Positions 8,899 through 17,618 of a stretch of DNA of 64,000 bases are shown one piece after another. The stretch is from Pedobacter sp. AJM (lineage in GTDB: Bacteria; Bacteroidota; Bacteroidia; Sphingobacteriales; Sphingobacteriaceae). The notes under the pieces were generated by a model. It saw nothing but the letters and a program-made list of their open reading frames with translations. It was not told where the DNA came from and did not search any database. The position numbers and the translations under genes are program-made. The DNA is taken from assembly GCF_002197755.1 (NCBI RefSeq), contig NZ_NHOT01000003.1, positions 868,001 through 932,000 of the forward strand, read 5' to 3'. Each line of letters begins with the position of its first letter. Positions within the stretch are counted from its first letter, which is position 1.

Positions 8899-10983
8899 TT
8901 AATAGAATTTCACGCGATTGTCTTTTATCTTGGCATTATCCTGTAAGGCCTGAAAAGCCGATTGTAAAGAACGTTGTCCTAAACTCAACAGCATGCTTTC
9001 CTTTTGCTTAAACATGTTGGCAATGGGTGCAGGATTGGTAAATCCATCAACAGAAAACACATAAACACCGCGTTCGCCATCTACCGGAGCAGAAACTTTA
9101 CCTGGCTGAGCACCAAATACACTTCCCACTAATTTATTTTCCTGCGCAATGCCCGGAAGAATAGGGTTTGCAAAAACAATGTTTTGTACAGGATTAACTG
9201 TACGCCCAACTTTAGAAGCAACCTGAGCCAGGCTTGCTTTGCCGGCACTGTTAAATTTATCTGTCAGCATTTTGGCCTTCACGGCATTGCGAACCATCGG
9301 TTCAATTTCTTTTTTAACCTGCGCTAAAGTTAAGGTACCTTTTGGTTTAACATCAGTCAGGTGGGCAACCACATAAGCATTGGTCATGGTGTAGATTTCA
9401 GGTAATACATCACCCTGATCGGCGGCATAGGCATCCTGAATTAATTTACGTGGATTATCTAATCCTGGCGCAAACCCCTGAATGGCCGAAACCTTATCAG
9501 CCACTGCAACTTTTAACCCTTTGTCTTTTGCGTATTTTGAAAAATCTTTCCCTTTAACATCGTTTAGAAAACTACTGGCTGCTTTGTATGCTACCGCCTG
9601 AGTTTTACTGCTTGGAGCCAATGCTTTTTCTATATAAGCCAGCTTAGCCACTTTAGATGAACCGATTTGTTTTTCAATTTTAATAACATGCACACCAAAC
9701 TGCGATTTAACCACTTTGATATCACCGGCTTTTCCATCAAATACAGCATTCTCAAATTCCGGCACCATAGCGCCACGTGCAAATGTACCCAGCTCGCCGC
9801 CTTTATCTTTAGAACCATCTACACTATAGGTTTTCGCCAACTGGGCAAAGTTACCGCCTTTTTGAATCAGGCCTTTTAATGAATCTGCCAACTTGATGGC
9901 TTTATCTTCTCCGCCAACTTTAGCCGGATCAATTAAGATATGGCTGGCCTTTACCGAATCAGGAGAGAAACGGGTATCCACCACCTTAACCAGTTTATAT
10001 GAATTATTTGATAAAACAGGACCGTAAAAACTTCCTGCCGGAAGCGCAAAAACTGCTGAATCTACTGCCGGATCTAATTTACCTTTTGTTAAATAAGTAA
10101 ACGGAACTTTTACTTCTGAATTGATTGCTGCAAAAAGAGAATCGTTTTTAGCCGTTTTAAAGTCGGCTGCGATTTTGTCTATTTGTGACTTAACTGCTGC
10201 TGAATCACCTGAAGTAGGTTTAATGTCAAAAGAAACATAATCAAAAGAGCGGCTTTCCTGTGGATTATTGAAACGCGCTTTATTTTGATCGTAATAAGCA
10301 CTATAATCTGCATCCGTTAATTTCACAGTGGCATCCGGGATACTGGAATAATCCAGGCTTACATATTTAAAGTTAGCCAGTTTATTCCGGTTGGTATATT
10401 CATCTGTTGCTTCCAGTGAGGTTACATAAACAGAATTGCGGATCAGGTTTGAATATTTAGTCTGCAAAGCCTGATTTGTAATTTCCTGTTGTAAAAGGGT
10501 AGACTGCTGTAAAGCCTGTGGTTCTTTTGATTTCAGAAAGTTCATTAAGGTTGCGCGGTCTAACTGCCCTGTCTGCGGATTGGCAAAATATTGTTTAATC
10601 AGCGGGCTTGGATTTTGACCCTGTAACAAGTCTACTAACTCATCTTCAGAAACGGTAAGGCCTAAACGATCGTATTCTTTGGTTAATAATACTTTCCCCA
10701 ATTCAGCATTCCAGGCCTGATCTACTGCCATTGCAGTCATCTGTGGGTTTAAGCTTCCGCCGTATTGTTGTTTGAATTGATTCAGGCTTTGATCTACTTT
10801 AGGTTGAAAATCATCAATGCTGATATCATTTCCATCGACAGAACCCACTACCTTCTGATTTGCTGACCAGAAAGGTTTACCCACGTTAATTGCATCACCT
10901 ACTAAAAATGCAACAATTGCAAAACCGATGGCGAAGACCAGGATATAGCCCGCACGGTTACGCAAAAATGTCATTAATCCCAT
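8899..10983 (-). CDS. PpiD/SurA-like periplasmic peptidyl-prolyl isomerase
   Basis: A foldase anchored in the inner membrane that helps outer-membrane and secreted proteins fold. One membrane segment lies at residues 13-32 (ILVFAIGFAIVAFLVGDAI), followed by a SurA-N-like chaperone region. A parvulin PPIase domain (SHILIDP to FGVHVIKIEKQ) occupies the middle, and a long C-terminal region follows. At 694 residues it matches PpiD-like proteins of the phylum. It is downstream of lptC, separated by about 220 bp, and ends at a strong terminator. Confidence 0.9.
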   Translation of the reverse strand: MGLMTFLRNRAGYILVFAIGFAIVAFLVGDAINVGKPFWSANQKVVGSVDGNDISIDDFQPKVDQSLNQFKQQYGGSLNPQMTAMAVDQAWNAELGKVLLTKEYDRLGLTVSEDELVDLLQGQNPSPLIKQYFANPQTGQLDRATLMNFLKSKEPQALQQSTLLQQEITNQALQTKYSNLIRNSVYVTSLEATDEYTNRNKLANFKYVSLDYSSIPDATVKLTDADYSAYYDQNKARFNNPQESRSFDYVSFDIKPTSGDSAAVKSQIDKIAADFKTAKNDSLFAAINSEVKVPFTYLTKGKLDPAVDSAVFALPAGSFYGPVLSNNSYKLVKVVDTRFSPDSVKASHILIDPAKVGGEDKAIKLADSLKGLIQKGGNFAQLAKTYSVDGSKDKGGELGTFARGAMVPEFENAVFDGKAGDIKVVKSQFGVHVIKIEKQIGSSKVAKLAYIEKALAPSSKTQAVAYKAASSFLNDVKGKDFSKYAKDKGLKVAVADKVSAIQGFAPGLDNPRKLIQDAYAADQGDVLPEIYTMTNAYVVAHLTDVKPKGTLTLAQVKKEIEPMVRNAVKAKMLTDKFNSAGKASLAQVASKVGRTVNPVQNIVFANPILPGIAQENKLVGSVFGAQPGKVSAPVDGERGVYVFSVDGFTNPAPIANMFKQKESMLLSLGQRSLQSAFQALQDNAKIKDNRVKFY

Positions 10984-11170
10984 ATTGTAATTATAATTTA
11001 TTTAGTTTTTTTTAAGAGGGCGCAAGATACAAATTTGCCTTAAAAAAGAAAATACAAAATTTTATTTATCAAGTGTTTAATCTTTAAGCAAATAGAACGC
11101 TTTAATTAGTGGGATGAGGGAGGGGTAGAATGATAGAATAGCGCATAATTTAAGCCAAATGAAAACAGGT

Positions 11171-11189
11171 TTCTTTCATTCAAAATTCA
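11171..11189. repeat. Short sequence shared with the 63.6-kb repeat
   Basis: TTCTTTCATTCAAAATTCA is identical over 19 bases to 63591-63609. It lies in the gap between lptC and the foldase gene, so it looks like a dispersed intergenic element. Only two copies are visible in this window. Confidence 0.55.
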
Positions 11190-11205
11190 TGCATTCTATC
11201 GCTAC

Positions 11206-11778
11206 CTACGGCGCAATACCTTCCTGCATATTTAACTGTCCGCTTCCGGTTTCCATTTCATATGTACTGAAATCCTGAGGGGCTTTAAAATTAATTCCGT
11301 CTCCGATACTGCCGTCTGCACCCTTAACATAAACCCTCTGGTTAGAATAAAAAATCTTCTTATTTTCATCCCAGATTAATTCTTCAGAAGAAAAGGTATC
11401 GCCTTTATTATTTTTTACCACTACATTTTTTCTGAAGATGGTTTGCTTTATTTCATCTTTTCTGATGGCATAATCACATACCAGATTACCATCAATGGTT
11501 CCTTTTGGATTAAAAAAATCGATATTCACCCCTTTGATCATTTCTTCATAGGCCACACCGGCTGAGGGCGTAACTTTATCCATGATGGGCGCTTTGCCTC
11601 TTGCTTTCACCCTGGCCGAGTCACTGTAAATAATTTCCACACCTAAAGTACGGTCACGGGTGAACGTTATTTTTTTAGCAGAAACTGCATTTGCATTTTT
11701 CAGGTCATCCTCTCCACAGGCCACCATAAAAAGTGGTAACCCCAGCATCAAACCATAAAGCAATGTTTGCAATCTCAT
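11206..11778 (-). CDS. lptC: LptC-like LPS export protein
   Basis: Part of the Lpt bridge that carries lipopolysaccharide across the periplasm. The N-terminus has a lipoprotein signal with the Cys at residue 21 (LFMVACGED). It is thus a lipid-anchored form, whereas E. coli LptC has a membrane helix. The rest is a beta-jellyroll type sequence with GNLVCDYAIRKDE and FRKNVVVKNNKGDTF, the LptC/OstA pattern. At 190 residues it is the usual length. Its start overlaps the stop of the upstream barrel protein by one base. Confidence 0.87.
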   Translation of the reverse strand: MRLQTLLYGLMLGLPLFMVACGEDDLKNANAVSAKKITFTRDRTLGVEIIYSDSARVKARGKAPIMDKVTPSAGVAYEEMIKGVNIDFFNPKGTIDGNLVCDYAIRKDEIKQTIFRKNVVVKNNKGDTFSSEELIWDENKKIFYSNQRVYVKGADGSIGDGINFKAPQDFSTYEMETGSGQLNMQEGIAP

Positions 11779-13070
11779 TAATCAACCCTGTATCTGCGGA
11801 ACCAGGTATCATTAAGCGTGAAACCCAGGTGAAAGTTAATGTATTGTTCTTTAACCAGGTTATTCATCATAGTCCCTCTCTGGCCTACTTCTGTAGTAAA
11901 ATTGATTTTATAAAAAGCCGAGCCTGCATTGGCCGTTGGAAGCGGGAAGCCAAAGCCCAATGATGCACCCATTTGTTTAATGTCCTGGTTTCCGATTTTA
12001 ACGTAAGTTTTGTCATAGCTAACCCCTAAACGGTAATCAACACGTTTCAGATAACTGTTATAGGAAGTATAATCCGGTGTCCACTGCCCCCCCAATGAAG
12101 CACCCCAGCTATCTTGCAAGCCAGAATTAACATTATTGATAGTGGTTGCCGCCCATTTACTCATCCTGAAATCTGCGCCAATTAACCATTTATCATTTTG
12201 CTGTATCGAAATTCCGAAATTGTGTGATAAGGGTAGTTTCAGATTAGATTTTGCGCCATTAATTACATTTAAAGTATCTGTAGCCAGATTTTCAGTTCCG
12301 TCTGCTGCCCTGGTGTACTGAATAGCATAGGCATTTTGCTGAGAATTAATGGTAGATGATGTGCTTCCTGAATAACCTAAAGTAAGCAGTGTTTTGCTGC
12401 CCAGGTTGAAATCATACTGAATACCGTAAGAATAATTTAAGCCGCCAACACTATTTTTATTTTGAAGCTTCGCATTAATTGCACCTGTTGCCGTGTATTC
12501 CGTAGCCCGGGTGGTTTGTAGGTTACCAAAGATATACTCAACATTTCCGCCTATTCTTAAATGGTCTCCAAAGCGATGGCCATAGCCAAAATAGGCCTTT
12601 GACAGGCCACCTTCACCTTCGTAAAGCTGATCAACAGATAAGGTATCTATTTTCACATTGTTTCGGTAAGAATATCCGAGATCAGAATAAGGCATGATAC
12701 CAAAGCTGATTGCTGATTTTCTGCTTACCGGAATAGCAAAAGCCAGGTGACTGAACGTAGAGTTAAAACTTGATTCAGTTAAATTGTTTTTGGATAAGCT
12801 TGTTAAGCTGGCACTCATCCCAATATCAATGGTGGTTAAGGTAATGCCGGAATACGAAGCCGGATTTTGCATGTTGATGTAATTAAACCCGGTTACTTTA
12901 TTTACCGCAGTTGAAATTCCACCCATGGCCCTAAGCTGAGGGAGTAATGAACCCTTTATATTTCCAAGTCCGAATCTTGAATATGGTGATGAGGTGGTAA
13001 CCTGCGCCTGGGCACCTAAACCACAAACGAGAACGAGTATGGCTGCAATATAATTTATTCTTTTGTACAT
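11778..13070 (-). CDS. Predicted outer-membrane beta-barrel protein
   Basis: Has a signal peptide (MYKRINYIAAILVLVCGLG, cleavage near AQA), then a long run of alternating short strands rich in Gly, Tyr and Ser, with a final strand ending in an aromatic residue-rich segment. The overall style resembles FadL/PorV-like barrels. The N-terminal SSPYSRFGLGN is a motif common in such Bacteroidota proteins. I chose the start one base after the coaX stop; a start seven codons upstream would run into coaX. Substrate unknown. It sits between coaX and lptC, an order that recurs in this phylum. Confidence 0.75.
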   Translation of the reverse strand: MYKRINYIAAILVLVCGLGAQAQVTTSSPYSRFGLGNIKGSLLPQLRAMGGISTAVNKVTGFNYINMQNPASYSGITLTTIDIGMSASLTSLSKNNLTESSFNSTFSHLAFAIPVSRKSAISFGIMPYSDLGYSYRNNVKIDTLSVDQLYEGEGGLSKAYFGYGHRFGDHLRIGGNVEYIFGNLQTTRATEYTATGAINAKLQNKNSVGGLNYSYGIQYDFNLGSKTLLTLGYSGSTSSTINSQQNAYAIQYTRAADGTENLATDTLNVINGAKSNLKLPLSHNFGISIQQNDKWLIGADFRMSKWAATTINNVNSGLQDSWGASLGGQWTPDYTSYNSYLKRVDYRLGVSYDKTYVKIGNQDIKQMGASLGFGFPLPTANAGSAFYKINFTTEVGQRGTMMNNLVKEQYINFHLGFTLNDTWFRRYRVD

Positions 13071-13071
13071 T

Positions 13072-13806
13072 TTAATCTGCAATAGCTTCATTTAATCCTT
13101 TTAATACCAAGTACGGATCTTTTATAATTTGAGGGGCAAAGATGCTGTTTTGTAATTGCTTAAACAAAAAATTAGCGTCGCCACCTGTTATAATCACCTT
13201 TAAAGCACTTTCTTTTATATTATTTAAGGCTATATAACCTTCAATTTCATTAATAATTCCTTGCAAAACACCATTTTTCATTGCAGAAACGGTATCAACA
13301 CCTTGCGGAATCTCTTCATTCGCATCCCAATCAATTACAGGTAAGCGGCCTGTATACTCATGCATGGATTTGAAACGCATTTTTATCCCCGGACTTATAC
13401 TTCCGCCGAAATATTCGTTACTTCCTGTGCGCAGGTCATAAGTGATGCAGGTACCGGCATCGATTACCATACAAGCCGTTTCAGGAAATAAACCATTGGC
13501 CCCCAACATGGCTGCCCACCTGTCTAAACCTAAGGTATTGGGTGTTTGGTACCGGTTGATCACGCCATTCGTTAATAAAGTTGAAAACCGGGTATAGCTT
13601 GTTCGTTTTTTTAAAAATTCTTCTAAAGGTGTGATGTCCTGATTTACACTACTGATAATTGCTTTACGAGGTGAAAACTTATCAATCAGGTGTGCCAGAT
13701 CAATAATACCTACCTTAAGCAAACGAAGATGATGAATCATTTCACGATCGGCAAAAACGCCTATTTTTGCTGATGAGTTCCCGATATCAATAGTTAACCT
13801 ATGCAT
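13072..13806 (-). CDS. coaX: Type III pantothenate kinase
   Basis: Phosphorylates pantothenate with ATP, the first step of coenzyme A synthesis. The ASKHA-fold phosphate loop appears at D7-I-G-N-S-S. GLDRWAAMLGA and VIDAGTCITYD carry the other conserved aspartates, and GGSISPGIKMR is the next family motif. At 244 residues it is normal for CoaX. It is first in a run of three genes with almost no gaps (coaX, barrel, lptC). Unlike type I/II kinases, this type is usually not feedback-inhibited by CoA. Confidence 0.95.
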   Translation of the reverse strand: MHRLTIDIGNSSAKIGVFADREMIHHLRLLKVGIIDLAHLIDKFSPRKAIISSVNQDITPLEEFLKKRTSYTRFSTLLTNGVINRYQTPNTLGLDRWAAMLGANGLFPETACMVIDAGTCITYDLRTGSNEYFGGSISPGIKMRFKSMHEYTGRLPVIDWDANEEIPQGVDTVSAMKNGVLQGIINEIEGYIALNNIKESALKVIITGGDANFLFKQLQNSIFAPQIIKDPYLVLKGLNEAIAD

Positions 13807-13949
13807 GTCATTTTATTATGCTTTATCTACTGACCTGAAAACATGCCTTATCAACCAGATTAAAACCTAAAAAAGCTTTAATACGAAACTTCATGCCACA
13901 AAGCTATTAATCTTTGTTAAGTTTTGTTCTAGTTTTTTGTTAAAAAAGG

Positions 13950-14930
13950 TTAAACAAAAAGAAAGTACTGTACAGAAAGGATAAATAAAACAAACAGCGT
14001 TTCATAAAACCATCTTACCTTGGCATTACTAAAATAATAGGCCAAAAGTACTGCGCCTGGAGGTACAGCCAGTAAAAAATGCCAGGTACGAAAATGAGGC
14101 TTAAGGTAAAAACTCGCCCCGGCAACAATAAACATGAAGAACAATAACTGGAAGGCCTTCCGGGTGCTGATAAAACTCCTGAAAAAATTTTCACGAAGTT
14201 GTAACGATGCCAGAATAATAATAATGGTAACGGGAATAAGCACCAGGTAATCGTTATAATTAATTTTAAACACGGATGGAAATTTACTGCCTAATGGCCT
14301 CCAGATCTGGTAAAAAGAGCCAATGTTATTGTTCCAGTAATAAAATACGGCCAGGAAAAAAAAGATCGTAATAAAGCCCACCAAACCGGATACCCATTCG
14401 CGCCAGTTAAATGATCTGAAAAGCAAAAGTGCCAGAAAAATGAGCAGCAGCATGGCCATAAATGGAAAATAAATCAGGGTGCCCACACCAATGATCATCC
14501 CAATATCAAAAACGGTTGTGATTGAATTTGCGCTTTTATTCAGCTTCAGAAATTTATCAATTAGCCAGATCAGCAAAAAATTGGTGATTAATGCCGGACT
14601 CAAAACCATAAATGGCATAAATAAACTGGTACCTGTAACATACATTAAAGCAGGCAAAAAACTGGGCTTTGAAAGCAGGTTATGGTTATTCGTAACACGG
14701 TTAAATATTAAGGCCTGGATAAAAACAAGCATTGTGGCAAAAAAGATATTTGCAGCCGGTGAAAGTGCCTGATCTAGATCTACATGAATCAGCAATCTTG
14801 CAAAAGGCTCCAGAAAATCAAAATTTAACTGGCCCGGCAACTCATAAAATATCGCTATACGCATAAAAAACGTATAAGCTAGCAATAAGATGAGGTTAAT
14901 GGGATTTAGCTTTCTAAACTGATTAATCAT
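13950..14930 (-). CDS. Polytopic membrane protein, DUF6427-like
   Basis: Starts MINQFRKLNPINLILLLAYT and contains about eight or nine hydrophobic segments, so it is an inner-membrane protein. The opening and the size (326 residues from this start) resemble DUF6427 proteins of Bacteroidota, which have no known role. An upstream ATG seven codons earlier exists, but the chosen start matches the family opening better. It has no signal of being in an operon with coaX, 143 bp away. Confidence 0.65.
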   Translation of the reverse strand: MINQFRKLNPINLILLLAYTFFMRIAIFYELPGQLNFDFLEPFARLLIHVDLDQALSPAANIFFATMLVFIQALIFNRVTNNHNLLSKPSFLPALMYVTGTSLFMPFMVLSPALITNFLLIWLIDKFLKLNKSANSITTVFDIGMIIGVGTLIYFPFMAMLLLIFLALLLFRSFNWREWVSGLVGFITIFFFLAVFYYWNNNIGSFYQIWRPLGSKFPSVFKINYNDYLVLIPVTIIIILASLQLRENFFRSFISTRKAFQLLFFMFIVAGASFYLKPHFRTWHFLLAVPPGAVLLAYYFSNAKVRWFYETLFVLFILSVQYFLFV

Positions 14931-14951
14931 GCCTTTTTCAAAGAGATGCAA

Positions 14952-15266
14952 AGTAAAGAAAATAATTTAAGAAAGGTTAAAGCGAAAAGACTAAAGCTTA
15001 AAGACCAGGCAGAAAGCTTAAGCTTTGCTTTGCAGTTTAATAACACTCCGGCTTACATTAACTTATGTGTATTATATGGTCAAAAAATAAGACTATAGCT
15101 TAATCACAACTGCTCAAAGCTTTTCGCTTTGGAATAAAAAAATATTTATCTATTAGGAATTGACTGCAGTGTTTAAGTAGCTAAATGTTTAACCACCTGA
15201 AATACCTCAGCATTTCACTATAAAAGAACCTGATAGACTCAGGACTTTACACACATCCCATTTGAA
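14952..15266. other. Intergenic region, 315 bp
   Basis: AT-rich, no protein-like frame. It contains a 14-bp palindrome AAAGCTTAAGCTTT at 15013-15026 and several similar AAAGCTT pieces. Nothing else is recognisable. Confidence 0.5.
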
Positions 15267-16256
15267 TTAAACCCTTGCATATTTTTTTACCATATCATCA
15301 ATAATCCGGGCTGTTTCATCCGGAAAATCAAATTCATGTTTTTGAGGGTTTGCCACCCAATCCTTTATAATGGGCAACCAGTTATCAGAACTCCCCCAGA
15401 TTACAGGCAGACCAAATTGTTTCAATGCATAAGCATTACACTGCTGCTCAAACTGAAAGCGCATGGGTGCCACCAATAATTTTTTCTTTAAATAGAGTGC
15501 TTCAGAAGGCCCTTCAAATCCGCCCCCGGTAAACAAACCTTCACAGGTAGCCAGACTCTTGTTGAATTTTTCATTGTTCACCGGTTCTACACATACATTT
15601 CCTTCCTGATAGGCCACTTTACTATGCTTGGAAAAAACTTCCCATTTTACCTCTGGCAGTTGCATAAAAAGCTTCACCAGCCGTTTATCATCTATAGCAG
15701 GCAGGTAAACAGTATAATGGCCCAGGTTCTCCGTTTTCATGGCCCTGATTTCAGACCGGATCACCGGTGTATGAATAAAGCTGTCATACCGATCAAAATG
15801 AAAACCAATGTGGTATTTTGTGGGTGCGTACCGGCTTAAAATTAACTTACCCCAATCCAATGTTTTCGGGCGGGGAACTTTTTTAGATTTAAACGCCGCC
15901 TGATGGCTTAGTGACACACAATCAATTCCCTGAAGTTTACAGGCCCATGCGCTTACAGGCTCAAAATCATTCACAATCAGGTTATAATCTTTTAAGGGCA
16001 GCTGCTTCATGTCTTTTCTGAAACGAAAAAGGTTCATACTCAGCCAGGTTTTGAAATGGTCTACACCACCTTTTTTGCCAAAGATAAAACTGAAACCATG
16101 AAGCTGGTATTTCACCGGCTGACTCAGCTTTACATCTGCCTGTGTACCACTCACCAGAATATCAAGTTCGCCATATTGTTGCAGCAATGGAATAATTTCC
16201 CTGGCACGGCTAATATGTCCGTTACCGGTTCCCTGTATGGCATAAAGTATTTTCAT
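15267..16256 (-). CDS. MurG-like glycosyltransferase family protein
   Basis: Opens MKILYAIQGTGNGHISRARE, the glycine-rich nucleotide-sugar fold entry seen in GT28/MurG-like proteins. The second half contains LFTGGGFEGPSEALYLKKK, matching the donor-binding motif (GGxxGxxEAL) of the GT-B fold. The 329 residues are soluble or peripheral. The acceptor is not known. It lies 21 bp downstream of an LpxH-like phosphoesterase, so the two are probably co-transcribed and linked to envelope lipid or glycan metabolism. Confidence 0.8.
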   Translation of the reverse strand: MKILYAIQGTGNGHISRAREIIPLLQQYGELDILVSGTQADVKLSQPVKYQLHGFSFIFGKKGGVDHFKTWLSMNLFRFRKDMKQLPLKDYNLIVNDFEPVSAWACKLQGIDCVSLSHQAAFKSKKVPRPKTLDWGKLILSRYAPTKYHIGFHFDRYDSFIHTPVIRSEIRAMKTENLGHYTVYLPAIDDKRLVKLFMQLPEVKWEVFSKHSKVAYQEGNVCVEPVNNEKFNKSLATCEGLFTGGGFEGPSEALYLKKKLLVAPMRFQFEQQCNAYALKQFGLPVIWGSSDNWLPIIKDWVANPQKHEFDFPDETARIIDDMVKKYARV

Positions 16257-16277
16257 TTAAGCCCTAATATCTCAAAA

Positions 16278-17132
16278 TTATTGGGCAATTTCATATTTTA
16301 TATGTTGCAAAAGAATATTTACATCCAGCTTGCTCTTCAAATCTTCTGAATCTGAGAGGATTCCATCATCTGTTTCGTCTTTTGTAAACTCTTTATGATC
16401 ATACTTAAAAACCGTCCAGTTTTGATCCTGATACTCTAAAGCGGTGAGGCTTTCTACCCAATCTCCACTATTCAGATAAGTTACCGTTCCGTTTTCCATT
16501 GTAATATTACGCTTTTCAGCCTGATGGATATGACCGCAAACCACATATTCATAACCCTTTTCAATAGCCAGCTCGGCCGCAGTTTGTTCAAAGCTATTGA
16601 TAAACTTTACGGCGTCCTTAAATCTCGCCTTGATCTTTTTTGAAAAGCTCATTTTCTCTCGTCCAAAGGCTGTGAGTACCCAATTTACAAAGCTGTTGAT
16701 CAGGATCAGACTGTCGTAACCAACTGCGCCCATTTTCGCCAGCCATTTAGAGTGCTGCATGGTCACATCAAAAACATCACCATGGAAAAACCAGGCTTTC
16801 TTGCCATCCAGCTCCATAATGAGTTTGTTTTGCAGGTGAAATGTGCCCATTTCCATACCGTCAAATTTACGCAGCATTTCATCATGATTTCCGGTAAGGT
16901 AATGAACCTGCACGCCTTCAGAAACGAATTTCATTAATTTACGAACGACTTTCATGTGCGATTCCGGCCAGTAGCGTTTGCTGAACTGCCAGATATCTAT
17001 AATATCACCATTTAAGATAAGTGTTTTGGGCTTAATACTCTTTAAGTACTTTAACAGTTCTTTGGCATGGCAGCCATAGGTGCCCAAATGCACATCGGAT
17101 ATTACGACTACATCAACATTTCTTTTGTTCAT
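16278..17132 (-). CDS. LpxH-like UDP-2,3-diacylglucosamine diphosphatase family metallophosphoesterase
   Basis: A calcineurin-like phosphoesterase with the full metal set: SDVHLG (D and H), LNGDIIDIW (GD), TGNHDE (GNHD) and VCGHIHQAE (GHxH). Proteins of this group cleave UDP-diacylglucosamine to lipid X in lipid A synthesis, or related pyrophosphates. At 284 residues it is longer than E. coli LpxH (about 240) and closer to LpxH-like relatives, so the exact substrate is an inference. It is the first gene before the MurG-like transferase. Confidence 0.8.
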   Translation of the reverse strand: MNKRNVDVVVISDVHLGTYGCHAKELLKYLKSIKPKTLILNGDIIDIWQFSKRYWPESHMKVVRKLMKFVSEGVQVHYLTGNHDEMLRKFDGMEMGTFHLQNKLIMELDGKKAWFFHGDVFDVTMQHSKWLAKMGAVGYDSLILINSFVNWVLTAFGREKMSFSKKIKARFKDAVKFINSFEQTAAELAIEKGYEYVVCGHIHQAEKRNITMENGTVTYLNSGDWVESLTALEYQDQNWTVFKYDHKEFTKDETDDGILSDSEDLKSKLDVNILLQHIKYEIAQ

Positions 17133-17201
17133 AAACTAAATTTTGGGGGGACAAATGCTATTACCGCTTTAAAAAAGCAGTTCAGATATAAAAAAACTGC
17201 C

Positions 17202-17297
17202 CTACCAGTCTTCTTCCTCATCAAGCTTTACCTCGAAAGGGCTAAAGAAATAAAGTACAATTATGAGCAGGCATACGGCGAAGAATAATTCTAGCAT
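17202..17297 (-). CDS. Possible 31-residue membrane protein
   Basis: The frame reads MLELFFAVCLLIIVLYFFSP, then an acidic tail FEVKLDEEEDW. One membrane helix with a short charged tail is a typical layout for small membrane proteins. It lies upstream of the LpxH-like gene on the same strand, 69 bp away. No family is recognised, and so short a frame could be chance. Confidence 0.35.
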   Translation of the reverse strand: MLELFFAVCLLIIVLYFFSPFEVKLDEEEDW

Positions 17298-17560
17298 ATC
17301 ATCTGGTTTTACATTACAAATGTAAGACACTGTCTATCAACCAAATGTTACGTGATTGTTAAATTTTATTACAAGCGTGATTCAATGTTATTTGACCATT
17401 AGTTGGCTAACCTGGCTTAAACCTTTTATGCTACATAAACTGAAGCAGCGGAAGAGATCTGATCCATACAAGTTAAGACAGCTTTGCCTTTTGCGCTGAA
17501 GGCGGTAGCAGGCTGGAAATTGAAATAAGTTAGAACAACTTGCTATCCAGACTTAAACCA
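17298..17560. other. Intergenic region without recognised genes
   Basis: Lies between the possible 31-residue protein and the YfhO-gene terminator. No repeats, RNA genes or good promoter boxes were seen on either strand. Confidence 0.45.
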
Positions 17561-17561
17561 A

Positions 17562-17595
17562 TAAAAAAACCCCGCAAGATTGGAATCAAGCGGGG
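17562..17595 (-). terminator. Terminator after the YfhO-type gene
   Basis: The 6-bp GC arms CCCCGC (17570-17575) and GCGGGG (17590-17595) enclose a further GATT/AATC pairing. On the minus strand they are followed by a T run. It lies 24 bases after the stop codon of the YfhO-type gene. Confidence 0.8.
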
Positions 17596-17618
17596 GTATA
17601 GTTTTATCAGAGCCTATG

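Noticed and set aside
15013..15026. Palindrome AAAGCTTAAGCTTT as an operator
   Set aside because: It is short, AT-rich and lies within similar AAAGCTT pieces; not near a promoter, and no related site or regulator was found.
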